Source: Acanthaster planci (lineage: Eukaryota > Echinodermata > Asteroidea > Valvatida > Acanthasteridae). Taken from it: a stretch of 64,000 nt of DNA. Location: positions 7,597,586 through 7,661,585 of the forward strand of contig NW_019091362.1 of NCBI RefSeq assembly GCF_001949145.1, written 5' to 3'. The notes beneath the pieces are model-generated. The model made no database searches. It saw only the letters and a list, made by a program, of their open reading frames with translations, and was not told the DNA's origin. Positions 1-12,900 of the stretch are shown one piece after another. The position numbers and the translations under genes were made by a program. The first letter of the stretch is position 1. Every line of letters starts with the position of its first letter.

Positions 1-799
1 CGTGGATACTGTAGCATTTATATAACAGGTTTTGCCCTTACCCAACGTATATATTAATAAACAATGTATGCTCATTGCTTGTCCGAGAGCTTCAGAACAA
101 AGTCACAAGCTTACTCGAGTCCCATCCGACCCGTTATAAATTAACATCTCCCCAACGCAAAAATACATCTTGAAGATACTGCAGCACTCAAGTGGTGTCT
201 AACGGAGCCCAAAAGCTACATATTAGTGTAGCTTCTTGAAGTGGTTAAAACCAAAACTAACCTAAGCTTGTTCAATTGTTCATGTTACCGACATTCAGCA
301 ATAGCACATGTACAAGTCTTCTGTATGACATGTGACATGGGCCCAAACAGCTAGGAAAATTGAACAAGAGAGGACTCCCAATACAAGGCTGTAGAACCCA
401 TTCGGTGCAGTTCCAGTACGGTATTCCAAGGGTCTCAAATTCCTATTTTTCTTCAATTAAAGACTGAATTAGAATGTGACACCTTTTTAGGAAACCAGCA
501 CTGACAAACATGATTCAACAGCTTACGAGCAGAATCACAAAAATGTTAAATTTTCAGGAAAAGAATAAGGTTAACAACAAAATGGCACTATTTTACCTTC
601 AGAAATTCTTCAGAAAAGTTTTTAACAAAAAAGGTTTTAAAGAAAGGTAATTTTTCTGTGATACATTTCTTCAAAGTTCTTACTTGGTGATCCCCCAAAT
701 GGTTAGCCCATTCAAAGAGCAGATACATCATTAATGGCCAAGAACACAGACTACCCAACACACAGATATGCAGACAAACAGACAGACAGCTCGGCCTAC
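1..799 (-). other. CEP290 intron, truncated by window edge
   Basis: Plain AT-rich intron. I see no exon resembling the next human exon and no recognisable repeat. Confidence 0.8.
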
Positions 800-949
800 C
801 TGTAGTGCATGTATGAGTTGCTCATTGAGCGAGCTGATGACTTCAGCACTGGACACAGCCATTCCCTGTGGCAGCTGCATGTGGTGGAGGGTGATGGCAC
901 CCTGACCCGCATCCCTTAGCGCCTGCAGGTCTTGCTCTAGTCTGGCGAT
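800..949 (-). CDS. CEP290: CEP290 coding exon 18 (last in window)
   Basis: Fifty codons, acceptor CGCAG|ATCGCC, donor CTACAG|GTAGGC, phase 0 both ends. PQGMAVSSAEVISSLNEQLI aligns with human PDGIAPSSASIINSQNEYLI. The intron then runs off the left edge. Confidence 0.93.
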
Positions 950-3900
950 CTGCGCGAACAGAGGATGGGTCAACAAACTTTAAAAACTCACTGTGCACAA
1001 GATTCAGAGAACCAAAAATCTGATGGATGGAAATGGTCACGTTTTGCCTCTTCTTCATCCGAATGCAAGTTTATGACTCTCAGAGAATAAGTACAGGATT
1101 TGATTTGCAAATGAAAAACAGACGTGACAAAAAAATTTGTCCATTCCAGTCCACCATACATCTAGTCAGAGTTGATAAGATGAAGTTCTTTTGGAAGATT
1201 TTTGGCCTCTGCGCAGTGTCGTGTTACAAACCTTGTTGTTAGCCCTGTCCAAGTTGATGCCAGCCTTTTCGCATTCGTTCCTAATCTGGCGTAGCTCACG
1301 TCGTAGTTCTTCATTTCTGCCAGTGAGCTGGTCCAGCTGCGCCTTCATGACAACTTGTGCCTCGTAGTTCCCACCTGCCGTTTTGGCCTCAAGAAGCTGA
1401 GAAGCAGAAATGACAATCAGATACACACAAAATAATGACTGCATAAAGTGTCCATTCCAATTCTTGTTCTCCTTTACCAATACTGCATTTAGAAATATTC
1501 TATCCAAGATGAAACGGTGACAGAAATAAGCCAAAGTCAATCATTTTCCTGCTAGAGAGAACTAAGGTCGTGTTTAAAAAAGTACACTTGGCGTGAAAAG
1601 CTGTGCTACCACAAAAAACACACAGAGACTTTTGAGGAACTCACCTCCCCAGATACGCTGCCCTTTACTTCACGATCTCCTGAGCTTCAAGAAAGCCCAG
1701 CTCTGTTCCTCAAAATCTTTCTAATCTCCCGCCCTTGCTGTATCCCTTTGAAATTAACTGTTTGTAAAAGCCTATCTTTCCTGAAGGTTTTCATAATGAG
1801 CAAACTCCATAAACACTCGCAAGACAAATTTTTTTTTTCCATCATTACTCCTCTATCCTCCATTCACTTTGGGGGCGATGTGACCTAATTGTTAGGGTCT
1901 GTATTTCCGGTTCATACTATCTGGGATTCTAATCCAGCTGCTGGGCATATGTTGTGACCTCAGGCAAGGCAATGTACCCACACTTGCCTCTCTCTCCACC
2001 CAGTGAGGGTAGAGATGGTCATTGTGTTTGATGAGCTTTTGGTGTCTGAAATGGCGACATCAAGCTTGATACTGCCCCGGGGAATGGAGATGGTTTCAGA
2101 AAAATGTTTACAAGTTCGGTGAGCAGGGATAGTAATAAAGCAGTGCTTTGAGCACCAGTTATAATAATAATAATAATAATAATTTATTCATTTATAACGT
2201 GCAAATTTCATATAGATATGTTCAAATGCACTGTACAATGAAGACATTAAGCGTGGAATAATGAATACATTTAAAAATGGTTGAGTCGATGGCATACAAG
2301 GGCACCTCGGGCAGCTGCCGAACGACTCACATTCACCAACATCAGTCAAGGGGAGACAGTGAGAAGCTGTTACAGTTTTAGAGCTGGGAGGAAAACCCCA
2401 GACAAACAGTCTGGGTAAAACCCACGGAGTCAGGTAGGGACTGACAACTCAATCCACATGTGGACCAGTCTGGGAATCGAACCCAGGACCACAGAGGTGG
2501 AAGGCGAGGAAAGAACTACCTTGCCACCTGACTCCCCAGCACTGGTGGATATGTGCTCCTCGAAACTCCCCATTATTACTTTCTTTAGTACTTACCGCTA
2601 CCAATCTCTCTAGGTTAGGGATCTGTAGCTCCCCACCGGTGCCCCCGCCACCGCCTGCTTGTTCCTTCAAGGCCTGCAGGATCTCCTTCATGCTGTTCTC
2701 TAGCTGTCTGTTCTCCTCCACTAGCTGATGGTTGCGGGCCTCCAACTCCGCCACCTGGTTGCGATTGCGTTCCGTCACCTGGTCGGCTCTGACCAGTTCC
2801 TGCTCCAGCTGCTTTGCCTAAGGTTGGACAACATTTTTTTGATTTTAATGCTCTGAGATTGCATTATTTTTTCCTCCAAGGTTTCTAAATGTGAAACTCA
2901 AAGAACCCCAATTCCCTGAACAATCACAATGACAGCGGTGTCCACAGCTAGGTTACATTCAAACTGACCAGCCAGGGTCAATAAGGTAAGAAGAAATGTG
3001 GTTAGGACATCTGCACCAGTAAGCACGAGGTCAAAGGTTCAAGTTCCAGCCAAGCCAAACTTCCTGGAAACTGCCAAATAGCATTAAGGTAGAGGGTGCC
3101 TATGAAATTACTTTGGCAAAGAGCAAAATTCAACATTAAAAGTCTTTGAAGAATGTCAGCTTCAAATTTTAGAGCAGAGCTCTTAACAATCCTGTCTGTC
3201 TTTCTAGATGATATACAAAACAACAACTCTTCCACCCCTCCAACAGTCTGCAGTACTTCAATGACTTCAAGGTTTTCAAAAAATTTGTCGCCAATTCTTG
3301 CCTGGCACAAAATAAAATTTTGAATAAAAATAAAAGATAAACTCTCGACTGAATCCCACAGCAAGTTTGGTCCACCAGAGAAGCACCGTGTCTCACCTTG
3401 AGCCTGAGTGAGTCTGCCGGGCCTATCTGCTGCTCTCCTTTCACCAGCTGTGTCACCGTGTCCCCCAGCCCCACCCTTCCGGTCTTCTTCTTGGTCTTGA
3501 GACCTTCCGTGAACTCCTCAATGGCCACCATGTCATCCGCAGACAGGCCCAGGGCCACTGCCCTGGATGGTGAAAATAAAAACGGAATCGAGGCTCACAG
3601 ACAGGGGCTAATTTTGCTTCACAGGAGTGACATCAGTAGGTGTAGAGAAATCTCCCAATCGTACAGCTACAGGGTTGTTACAATATTAGGACTTTTCAGG
3701 GGTTTGGAGAGAGATTTCCTTTTTCTGAGAAATGGCTACAAATGAGTTAATCTTTTTCCCTTTCTATTAAAAGTGCCAGAAAGTATTCTAAGCATAGAAA
3801 CGTTCCTAAGTCACTAAGGCATTTCACGAGGAACCCTGCGTGAGATTGTCCAATACTTTAAACAAAATACAAACCAGCATTGCTGGGACCCTACCTTTGT

Positions 3901-6900
3901 GCTCTCTGCTGAGCCAAGAGACGAACCTGTTTCTTCAGTTCCAACCTCTCTGCTTCAAGTCTCTCCAACTCTTGGCTCAACACCTGCAACCAAACCAATC
4001 AATCATCGTTCACTACTCCTATGTTCCAATACCTAAACTTGCTCCATGATGAAATCTGTCACCAATGCTAAACAGTGAAATACAGGAGCTGTTTTCTAAA
4101 GGGCAAATTGCTGCAACCATTGCTAAGCCAAGATGACACAGATTCCTAGAAAACCAGTGTTAGGCTGTGTCAGAAATGGGCATTGATGAGCTTTGGGCAA
4201 GAAACAAAGTAACAACTGCAAAATACCCAAAGTTGCTAAAAAAATACCCCATCCCTCAAAAGCTGATAATAATTTTGTGCCACCAAGCATCATGCATTCC
4301 ATTAAGCAACAAAAGAATTTGTTCCATGTTAAATTCAGCCGGGGTGAGAATGGAAGGCAGAGAGAGAGAGAAATCAACAAAAAATCCAGCAGAGGAGTTG
4401 TAACGACAGTGAAATATTGCAACTCCTGTGGGATTGAAATAGTTAACAAGGCATGAGTTCTCCCTTTACAATCGCTCTTAAAGATGAGAATCTTGCATTT
4501 GCATTTTTGCTAAAAGTGCCAAGAACAAAATTAAAAAACGTAAAAATTTCAGGGTGGAAAATTCCAAAACCAGGGAAAACTAAATGAGGATTCACACCTC
4601 TGGTAGAGTATTCTGTGAGCACAGTCTTTGTGAACTCACCTGATTCAGAGCTCTGTCCTGCTGGTGCTGCAAGGCTTTGGACAGTCTGACCTGGCCAAGG
4701 TCGAGGGGCTCCTTGGGGTCAAGGCCTAGCCTGCCTCGCAGTTCCTCGTTCTCTTCCAAGAGGTCATTCAGGCTCATCTCCAGCTTGTTGACATTCTGCG
4801 TCAGCTGCTCGATATTTCTGTCAATTTAAAGGCCACCCAAAAAATAACTGAACAACTCGATTCCCAGAAATAACAGGAACAAACACATGAAATTCAAACA
4901 TTTTGAAATCAGTACCAATTATTAATCATCTTTTATCCGAGATCATGAAGAATCTACATACTGTATGCAGTTGACGGTGCAGAAATAATCTGGCTGCTTA
5001 TACACTAATTACTGTCGGAAAAACATCTACGGAACAGCGAAATTAAACCCAAAACCAAGATGGACAAACATTCCTACCGATCTCGTACAGCAACATTTTT
5101 CTTGCACTCCTTGATTTCCTGCACAGCTTCAGCTAGACCATATTCACCCTGACATCAGAAAGAAAACATTTTATACATAACTACTGACAGACCCGATATC
5201 CTTGTGAAATTGATAACTCTTTTCTTACACTCTGGGAGTAACACTGTTTCCCATTTACAACATCTCATAACGTAAGATCCATGAGATGAAGCACTCAAAA
5301 CAATTCCAAGGTTGGCAACGTTTGTTCTTGAGAAACTAAGAGTCAGCAACCATTGGTTGGAATCACTGGTAAAATGTCACTTGATTGGGGGGCAACAATG
5401 TTTCACATGTGTCCACATTAACCCCTTCAAGGCGGGATTATTTTGACCGTGACTGCTTGGCAGCGGTATGCCCTGAATGGAGGGCTTTGTCCAGCAGCAG
5501 GCCCCAGTGAACCAGCAGCTGCATGGTGAATAGACTGTATGTGTGGTATGCACTAATCCTCACACAATGTTGCGGTAGTAGCAGTCCTCCGTAGCGAAGG
5601 GGTTAAATCACTGTCCATTAGTTGGGGCTGAAATTAGGCTTTCTGTCACCAAAATTAATCTAATACATTACTGGTGAAATTCCACTCCAGTCAAAATATA
5701 TCTTTTGTGGATTTTCAAAGTCACCGTCAACACAAAGAAAAAGTCTCCAGTTCTGATTTGTGGCATTCTGCAGGGTTCCCGTTTCAGCTGCGTTGGACTT
5801 TTGTTGCATTTAGAATGGTGCCCAGAGGGGCTACGGTTTATAATGGCTGAAGATTCTGCACAACATTCTCCTCTAACCCCTGGTTACTTGTACTCACTGC
5901 TTCATATTCCCTCATCCTAGCCAAGGCCTCGTTCAGCTGCTTGTCCTTCTCTCTAGCATCGGCCTCAGCCTGCTGCATACCTTCCTCTGCTCGCTTCCCT
6001 TCCCTCTCTTGATCCTTCAGGGTGGCCCTCAGGTCGCGTATGGTGTTCTGCATCCGCACTCCTGGTGCTGCACAGAGAAATGCTACACTGAAACTTTCCT
6101 GAGGATGACTGGGCTATGTAACTAGATGAGAAAAGCCCAAGTTTTAACATCTCCTCAGGGATTATTTACACAGTGCTCTCAGCTAATTTATCACAGCCAT
6201 TTCAAAATAGCTGCAGGATTATATTTAATACTACACTGTCACAAAAAAGTGCCCACCTCCAAACAAAATATAAAATGCCAATGACACAAAAGTGAAACGA
6301 GACAATAACTCAAGATGACATAAGTCAATGCAACTTGGCTCAAACACAGAAGGCAAATTCCATGTCATAAAATGCTTGCGGCCAAATTTAGCCATAGCCG
6401 AAATGTTTGCATTTTTGGCAAATGATCCTCTTTTTTGACAAGTTTTCTGTAATCCTGTTTATTTCATCCTACTAATGGTTACTCTAAACACAATACATAT
6501 TACCTTTTTTTTCATATTGTTACTGAGACTACATTTTCAATACTATCCAAGGATGGGAGTCGGGGAACCATCCTTACCTCCACCCTGTGTTGCATCCTTC
6601 TTAAGCTCTTCTAGCTGGCTGGTCAGGTCAGCCATTTCATCTGCTGATTTCTCCAGCTCTTTCTTGAGGGCTTCCAGCTGCAAGTCTTTGTCTTGCAAGG
6701 CCTGGATTTCACCACAAGAGAAGTGAAGTTACTCATCAGTGACTTTTTGAGAACACACAACATTCCCGCTCTGCATTGGATGCTCTTTTCCACAACAAGG
6801 TCACTCACAGTATTGGCAACAAGACAAAAATGTGGCAGTGTTGGTGATCTTTTTCTGCATTTTAAATAGAAACTGTAAGTTGATATCAGTAGAGCAGTCA

Positions 6901-9900
6901 GTTTGGCGAAAAAGTTCTTTCCTCGCCTTTCACCTCTGCAGTCCAAGTTCAATTCCCGGCTCGGTCCACGTGTGGATTGGGTTTTCAGTCCCTACCTGGT
7001 TCCGTGGGTTTTACCCAGAAATTTCTTCTCTGGGGTTTTCCTCCCAACTCTAAAACTGTAACTGCTTCTTATGTCTCTTCACTACAGATGTGGGTGGATG
7101 TGGGTCATTTGGTAGCAGCCTGAGGTGCCCTTGTATGCCCTTGGCTCGACCACATTTAATGTCTTTATTGTACAGCACATTTGAACATATCTGTATGAAA
7201 TTTGTGCTTTACAAATGAATTATTATTATTACAAGCAATAAAACAAGTGAGATTGTTTACGTGAATGTTGGCAAACCCACGGTTTTCATATCAAACATGG
7301 TTTCACTAGCCATACTCATTAGGACTTAATACCTCTACCAAATCTGGCTGTTACCTCAGGCCTGCATGCGCCACTGTAACAATTGAACTTTAAAAGCAGT
7401 GAACTAAGGAGTTCAAATAACGTGTGGAAAAAAAAGAAACACAAACAAGACTTGTTGAACTATTCAACTCCTTGCTTCTTAAAGATACCCAAACTTCGTA
7501 GGAAAAAAGTCACTTGGACTCAGGAAAAAAGGCACTGGACTTGGCCTCCGAATCACGTGCCTCCTTCAGGTACACAACAGACCATGGAGAGCACAACAGC
7601 AGACAAATATACAGGTATGAAGTTCACATGATGTCTGTTTGCTTTACGGCAATCCTTTTTTCAACACATACCTGTGACAGCACTACGACTGATGTCTTGT
7701 CGGTGTCCATGTAAGCCGCCGTTAACTGCTCCTTCTGCTGTCTGATGATGTCATTAAGTTCAGCTATCTGTTCATCCTTATTAACCAGCGCTTCCTTCAA
7801 AAACATACAGAAAGTGTAAACTGAGATCTCAAGATCATTAGGAAGAATCAATTTGATTCTAAGCCTGATACTGGGTCTCTCTAGCATAAAAAAACACACT
7901 GTAAGTCACACCTTTCCACCGTCGATCAAAGAATGCACTCTCACATTCAACTGTGCTTAATGATCACCAGAAAAAATTTCAAGTTTTACTTTGCTGGTTT
8001 TATGTTCTAGAAATCCTAGTTAAAAATTCCAACGTTTATTACTGACAAAAATTTGGGATAAATGCAGCATTGCTTCAAAAATCGGAAAGAGGATGTCAGG
8101 TCCTTTCTACCTTCATTCTGGACCTACCAATTTCAGTGAGACTGCTTTACAGATAAGCAATCTAATCTGTCCTTAAAAGCTGTGCATTACAACTAAAACA
8201 AATACTCGTCATTTTCATTTCTATGGCTCATGTATGTAGTTCTTTTCTCTAATTATCATCACGTTTGTGTGTGGAGTGTTGACATATCATCTAACTTGAT
8301 TTTAGAATAAAACAATTTTATATATATCGTACCTATAGATTTACTAATTAATCATGAATTATTTTTAATATATGTTGTGAAGCATTTGAGACAACCTGTG
8401 TAAAATGCTATATGAAGAATAAGGTATTATTATTTTTATTATTATTTCAATTTCCTCAATTAACCGTCCAAATTTCTTGTAAAAGGAGGATCAGTTAATG
8501 AGCCTTGAGACTTACTTTCCATTCATCTACTTTCTTGTTGAGTGCTTCCATGATTTCATCATCAGCACCGGACTTACCACGGAGCTGGTCGGTCAGATCT
8601 TGGATCTAACAAAGTAGGATAACCACAAAAATTAGTGGACTACTGAGTGACTTCTTTCCACTTTTAATTCCGACTCGTTGCATGAAATTTCAAACTCTGA
8701 TATCAAGAAGCATCAGTTACTTCATACCGCATGCCAACCTCATCAAAACGATGGGTAGCATTGGCAAAAACAGCTATCATCATCTCATTTCAGGAAATGA
8801 AAGAGTACAAATTGTGGCTTAAAAGGATTTACAGCTGTTTCAGTACAAATCGGTTCACCAACAGCCATCAGCAATGCTCCTCATGTAACATTCTAAACCT
8901 GTTAAATACTGGCATGCAACTCGAACTTTGGCTTAAAAAAACAAGGAAGAAATTCCAATCTTTATAAAACTTTGTACAACGTTTTTCAATTTTTAATGGC
9001 ATGAGTATGAAGTGGAAAAACAAGGAAATAAATCAGCTGATCCAAGGAAAAGTTGCATGCCTGAATAAAGCATAATTTTTTTTGCATTCAGTAGGTTTGT
9101 AAGCATAGCCAGCTCCATAAACGCAGCTTCTCCAACGCTGACCTGCTCTCTGAGTATCTCATTCTCCTTGTCCAGTGTCTGCGTCACGGTGTCCGACTGC
9201 TGCAAGACCAGTTTCAGCTTGGCGTGGGCTTCAGCCATGCTGTCCATGTCCTTGGCCGCCGTCTCCAGCTTGGAGGTCAGGTCGGCACATTGGTCTTGGA
9301 GCTTCTCATTGGCCTCGGTAAGATTCTGGGGAAGAAGAGGGAGTCTTTTGAAATTCAATCTTATAGACTACATGTAGATGTTTAATCTGCTGAGGTAGAC
9401 ACCGTAACAATCCAGACATGCTTCCTGGCAGTCCCTACGACTGGGTGTTGTGAGCACTCCATACATCAGCCTTACATGGCACAGTAACCTGCCTATGTGA
9501 ATATCAGTTCCTAAGCCTGACTGTTTGTTAAGAAGCCTTGAAACAACTCTTCATGACAAAACTGATTCATCTGTAATTTCACTGTATTCCTCTTCTCAAT
9601 TAGGAAACAAAGCATACTTTATTCCAGAGCTTTTAGGAGCAAACATCTTGTGCCACAGTGTTTGCAGCGATAAAAAGTTGTTGGTCGCACGATGACACGC
9701 TATCCAGGGAGCACCAACTCTAAGTGGACTATACATTAGGTGTAGCCAATGAAATTTAGTGGGGATGGATACACAACAGCTTGACGGCACAGTCTCAATG
9801 TGCCTTACAATCAAGATCTCCTGGAGATGAACGCAGCACGCTGTTCACAACACCGAAGAATTCCTTCTCATCATCAGCTCTTCTCCTTTGTTTCCGTGGT

Positions 9901-12900
9901 GAACCCTCTTAAACAACCCACTTCCTTGTGCATGATACTTTGATACATAGCTTCCATCAACACTTACTAAATATCTTCACTTGCCCCTGCCACCCATACA
10001 GGGCATAGGGAAGAGCACATGCCTTTCAAAAACTCATGTGAGAAAAATATATCGCAGTTACAGAAAGGGCAGAGCACTTCCCACATTCATTCACGTATAT
10101 TCAGTGCACAATGTGTCACATGCTCACGGCAGTGTAGACCTGTGTTACTGTTCCAGTAAGTCTATCCAGTAAGTGCATGACAAAAACTGCATCAGGCATC
10201 CTTCCCAGCGACCTCTCTGGCAGTGAAAATGAGAAAATATTATCTTCCCTGCAAAGTGGTACCAGCCTTGCTACACAGCAAATGCCCCCAGCGGATCCTG
10301 ACCTGAATTTCCTCCAATTGGTCGTTCAACTCCCTGTTCTTCATGCGCAGCTTGTCGTGAACCTCCACGTCATCTCCGCGGCGCTGCAGCATGCTCTCAC
10401 GCTGTGATTCCATCTGCCGCTGGTAGTCCCGCAGATCTGTACGCAACATGTCATTCTGGGAACCAATAAAAGAAGAATTGTGAATTCAGGCAGATTACAA
10501 ATGAGTAATGAATTTGAAAGCATATGTTCAAACCAAAACAGTTTGTCATAAAACAATTCATCAGACAGCTGTACATGTGTACAGTTATGCCAAATTTTCA
10601 TGTAGTTTTCACCAAAGATCGTATAGCGCCGAAAGCGCAAGATGGATAACTCTGCCCAAAAGGTGTAATTACCAAGGGCACCATTTGAGCAAGCGATACG
10701 CCTGCGCAGTTCACAGTAATGCTTGGACGCAGGTTCACCAGGTGTACGTGGCTGCCGCGGCGCCTGGGCCTGTGCATTAATGTGCATTGTGCAGGCGTAT
10801 CGCTTGCTCAAATGGTGCCCATGCAATTACAATGTTTTACGTGTATTCACGGTGAAGTTCGCCATCTTGCGCACTTTGCGGTGCTATATGATCTTTGGTT
10901 TTCACACTATAATACGGGCGTTTCACAATAGCGTGCCCCCAAGCATTTACAACGCATTGCCCAAACACAATGCACAAAATCTGTCGACCCAATGCACGTT
11001 TGTCGACCCAATGCACGTTTGGAAAGGGTCGACAGATTTCGCACATTGTGATTGGCCAATATGTTGCAAACTCTTGGAGCCGCGCTATAATGAATCACCC
11101 GTATTGTTATAACTACCAGATTTGTACATGATAACACTCTTAGGGTAAATACTTGGCCAACCATTTTTTCTGAAAGCATAAGCGAGAAACTGCAAAGCAC
11201 AATTGCCTAGTTACAAAACTTATAGTCTTAAAAAAACAAAAATGACATTAGATTAATACAAACAACTGTGCCAAAATGAACATTTTTAAATATTTTCTCG
11301 GACTAACGAAAGGAAACCACTCTGTATGACTTGACAAACTGGATGTCTTGTAATATTTATCAAACGTCACAGAAAACAAAATCATTTTAATTTTACAAAC
11401 TTGTAAAAGTATTAACCCCTTCTCGACAGGNNNNNNNNNNNNNNNNNNNNNNNNNNNNNNNNNNNNNNNNNNNNNNNNNNNNNNNNNNNNNNNNNNNNNN
11501 NNNNNNNNNNNNNNNNNNNNNNNNNNNNNNNNNNNNNNNNNNNNNNNNNNNNNNNNNNNNNNNNNNNNNNNNNNNNNNNNNNNNNNNNNNNNNNNNNNNN
11601 GTTTCAAAGTGGGGACTATTGTGAAGCTGGTGATTATGATGCAAATTCGGTTTTTTCATTTCTGGGCTACACACAAAGACCAATTACCATATACACAAGA
11701 GCCAGGGTCTGCCTTCTTTCACTGTGTTTGCTCGAGCGTGGGCCGAGAATAATAGCTGAAAAGCAGGCTGAGGATCTCAATTTTTACGGCGTGTCTTAAC
11801 GCGTCCCGGCGCGAAGGGGTTAACACTAAATGTCCACTTGACGTATAATAAGGAAACATGACAAGCATGGTGTAACCAAGAAATCTCATGGTGAATGTCT
11901 CAACTGTGAGTTATCTCAATAAATCCTGCGGGTACAATGGCACGAGTGATAGCAGTACTACACATGAATGCAAGTCAAATCTAACACAAAAAATACATCT
12001 TGATAACAAGATGACTTCGTCAACTTACATCTCGCTTCAGTTCCCTGATCTCTCGTTCAGCTTCCTCCGCTCTTGATGCAAACTAAGCGGGTATGAAAAA
12101 TAAGTGTTTATGATGTCAGTGGGTGAACAAAGTCACAAAAATCTAACAAGTTTGCTGCAGAAAAACCAATGTTTCAGATTTGTAATCATGTTTTCAAACA
12201 GGAAAGCAACAAGACAGGCTCACTGAAATTGATTTGCTCCACAAAACGTACATGAGAACTCATTTAAAACGGACAAGGATATTTGGAAAATGCAGATCAC
12301 ATATTTATGTATGGGACGACAATGCTCTAGAGCGCTTCTGAAATCACATTGTTTTCTATGCTTCTTGATTCTATGTAGTCCAAAGGGCCTATATCTGTGG
12401 AAGTCTACGTGGAATGCAGTGCCCATAAACATGGCTGTGGGCATTCAGACGGGTTGGCCCTTATGTCACAGGTGATAAGGGCAATAGCATGCTACCTGTT
12501 CTCTGACAAACGCTGTCCCTAAATTACTTGGCTACGGCTTGAAATCACACAATTCCATGGGAAGTGGCTGTAGCCACAACAATAGACTCGTGCGTAATTT
12601 CAAGCTACAGCTAAGCAATTCAGATGCGGCATACACCGCACCAAAATTAACTAGCTACAGTTAGGAATAGCGCCTGACCCATGGAAGCCGCTGGGCTAGT
12701 GGCTGTGCACGGTCACTTCCCCACAGCCATGCAAGTCACTGCGAGCAGGAACCAAGTCAATTAAAGTCAGCCATACTGAGATTGCTACTCACCCTCTCAC
12801 CGTCTCGTCGCTCCTTGATCAGTTCTCGGTCCTTCTCCTTCAGCTCACGCTGCAGGAGGTCCGACTGGCGACTCAGCTCATGGATCTCATTCTGGAGGGA

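Noticed and set aside
3002-3364. Possible extra CEP290 exon
   Set aside because: Exons 15 and 16 already join in phase and the frame does not resemble CEP290 or show paired splice sites.
10341-10826. 161-codon open frame on the minus strand
   Set aside because: It runs through CEP290 exon 6 out of frame and into MITE family A; a shadow of other features.
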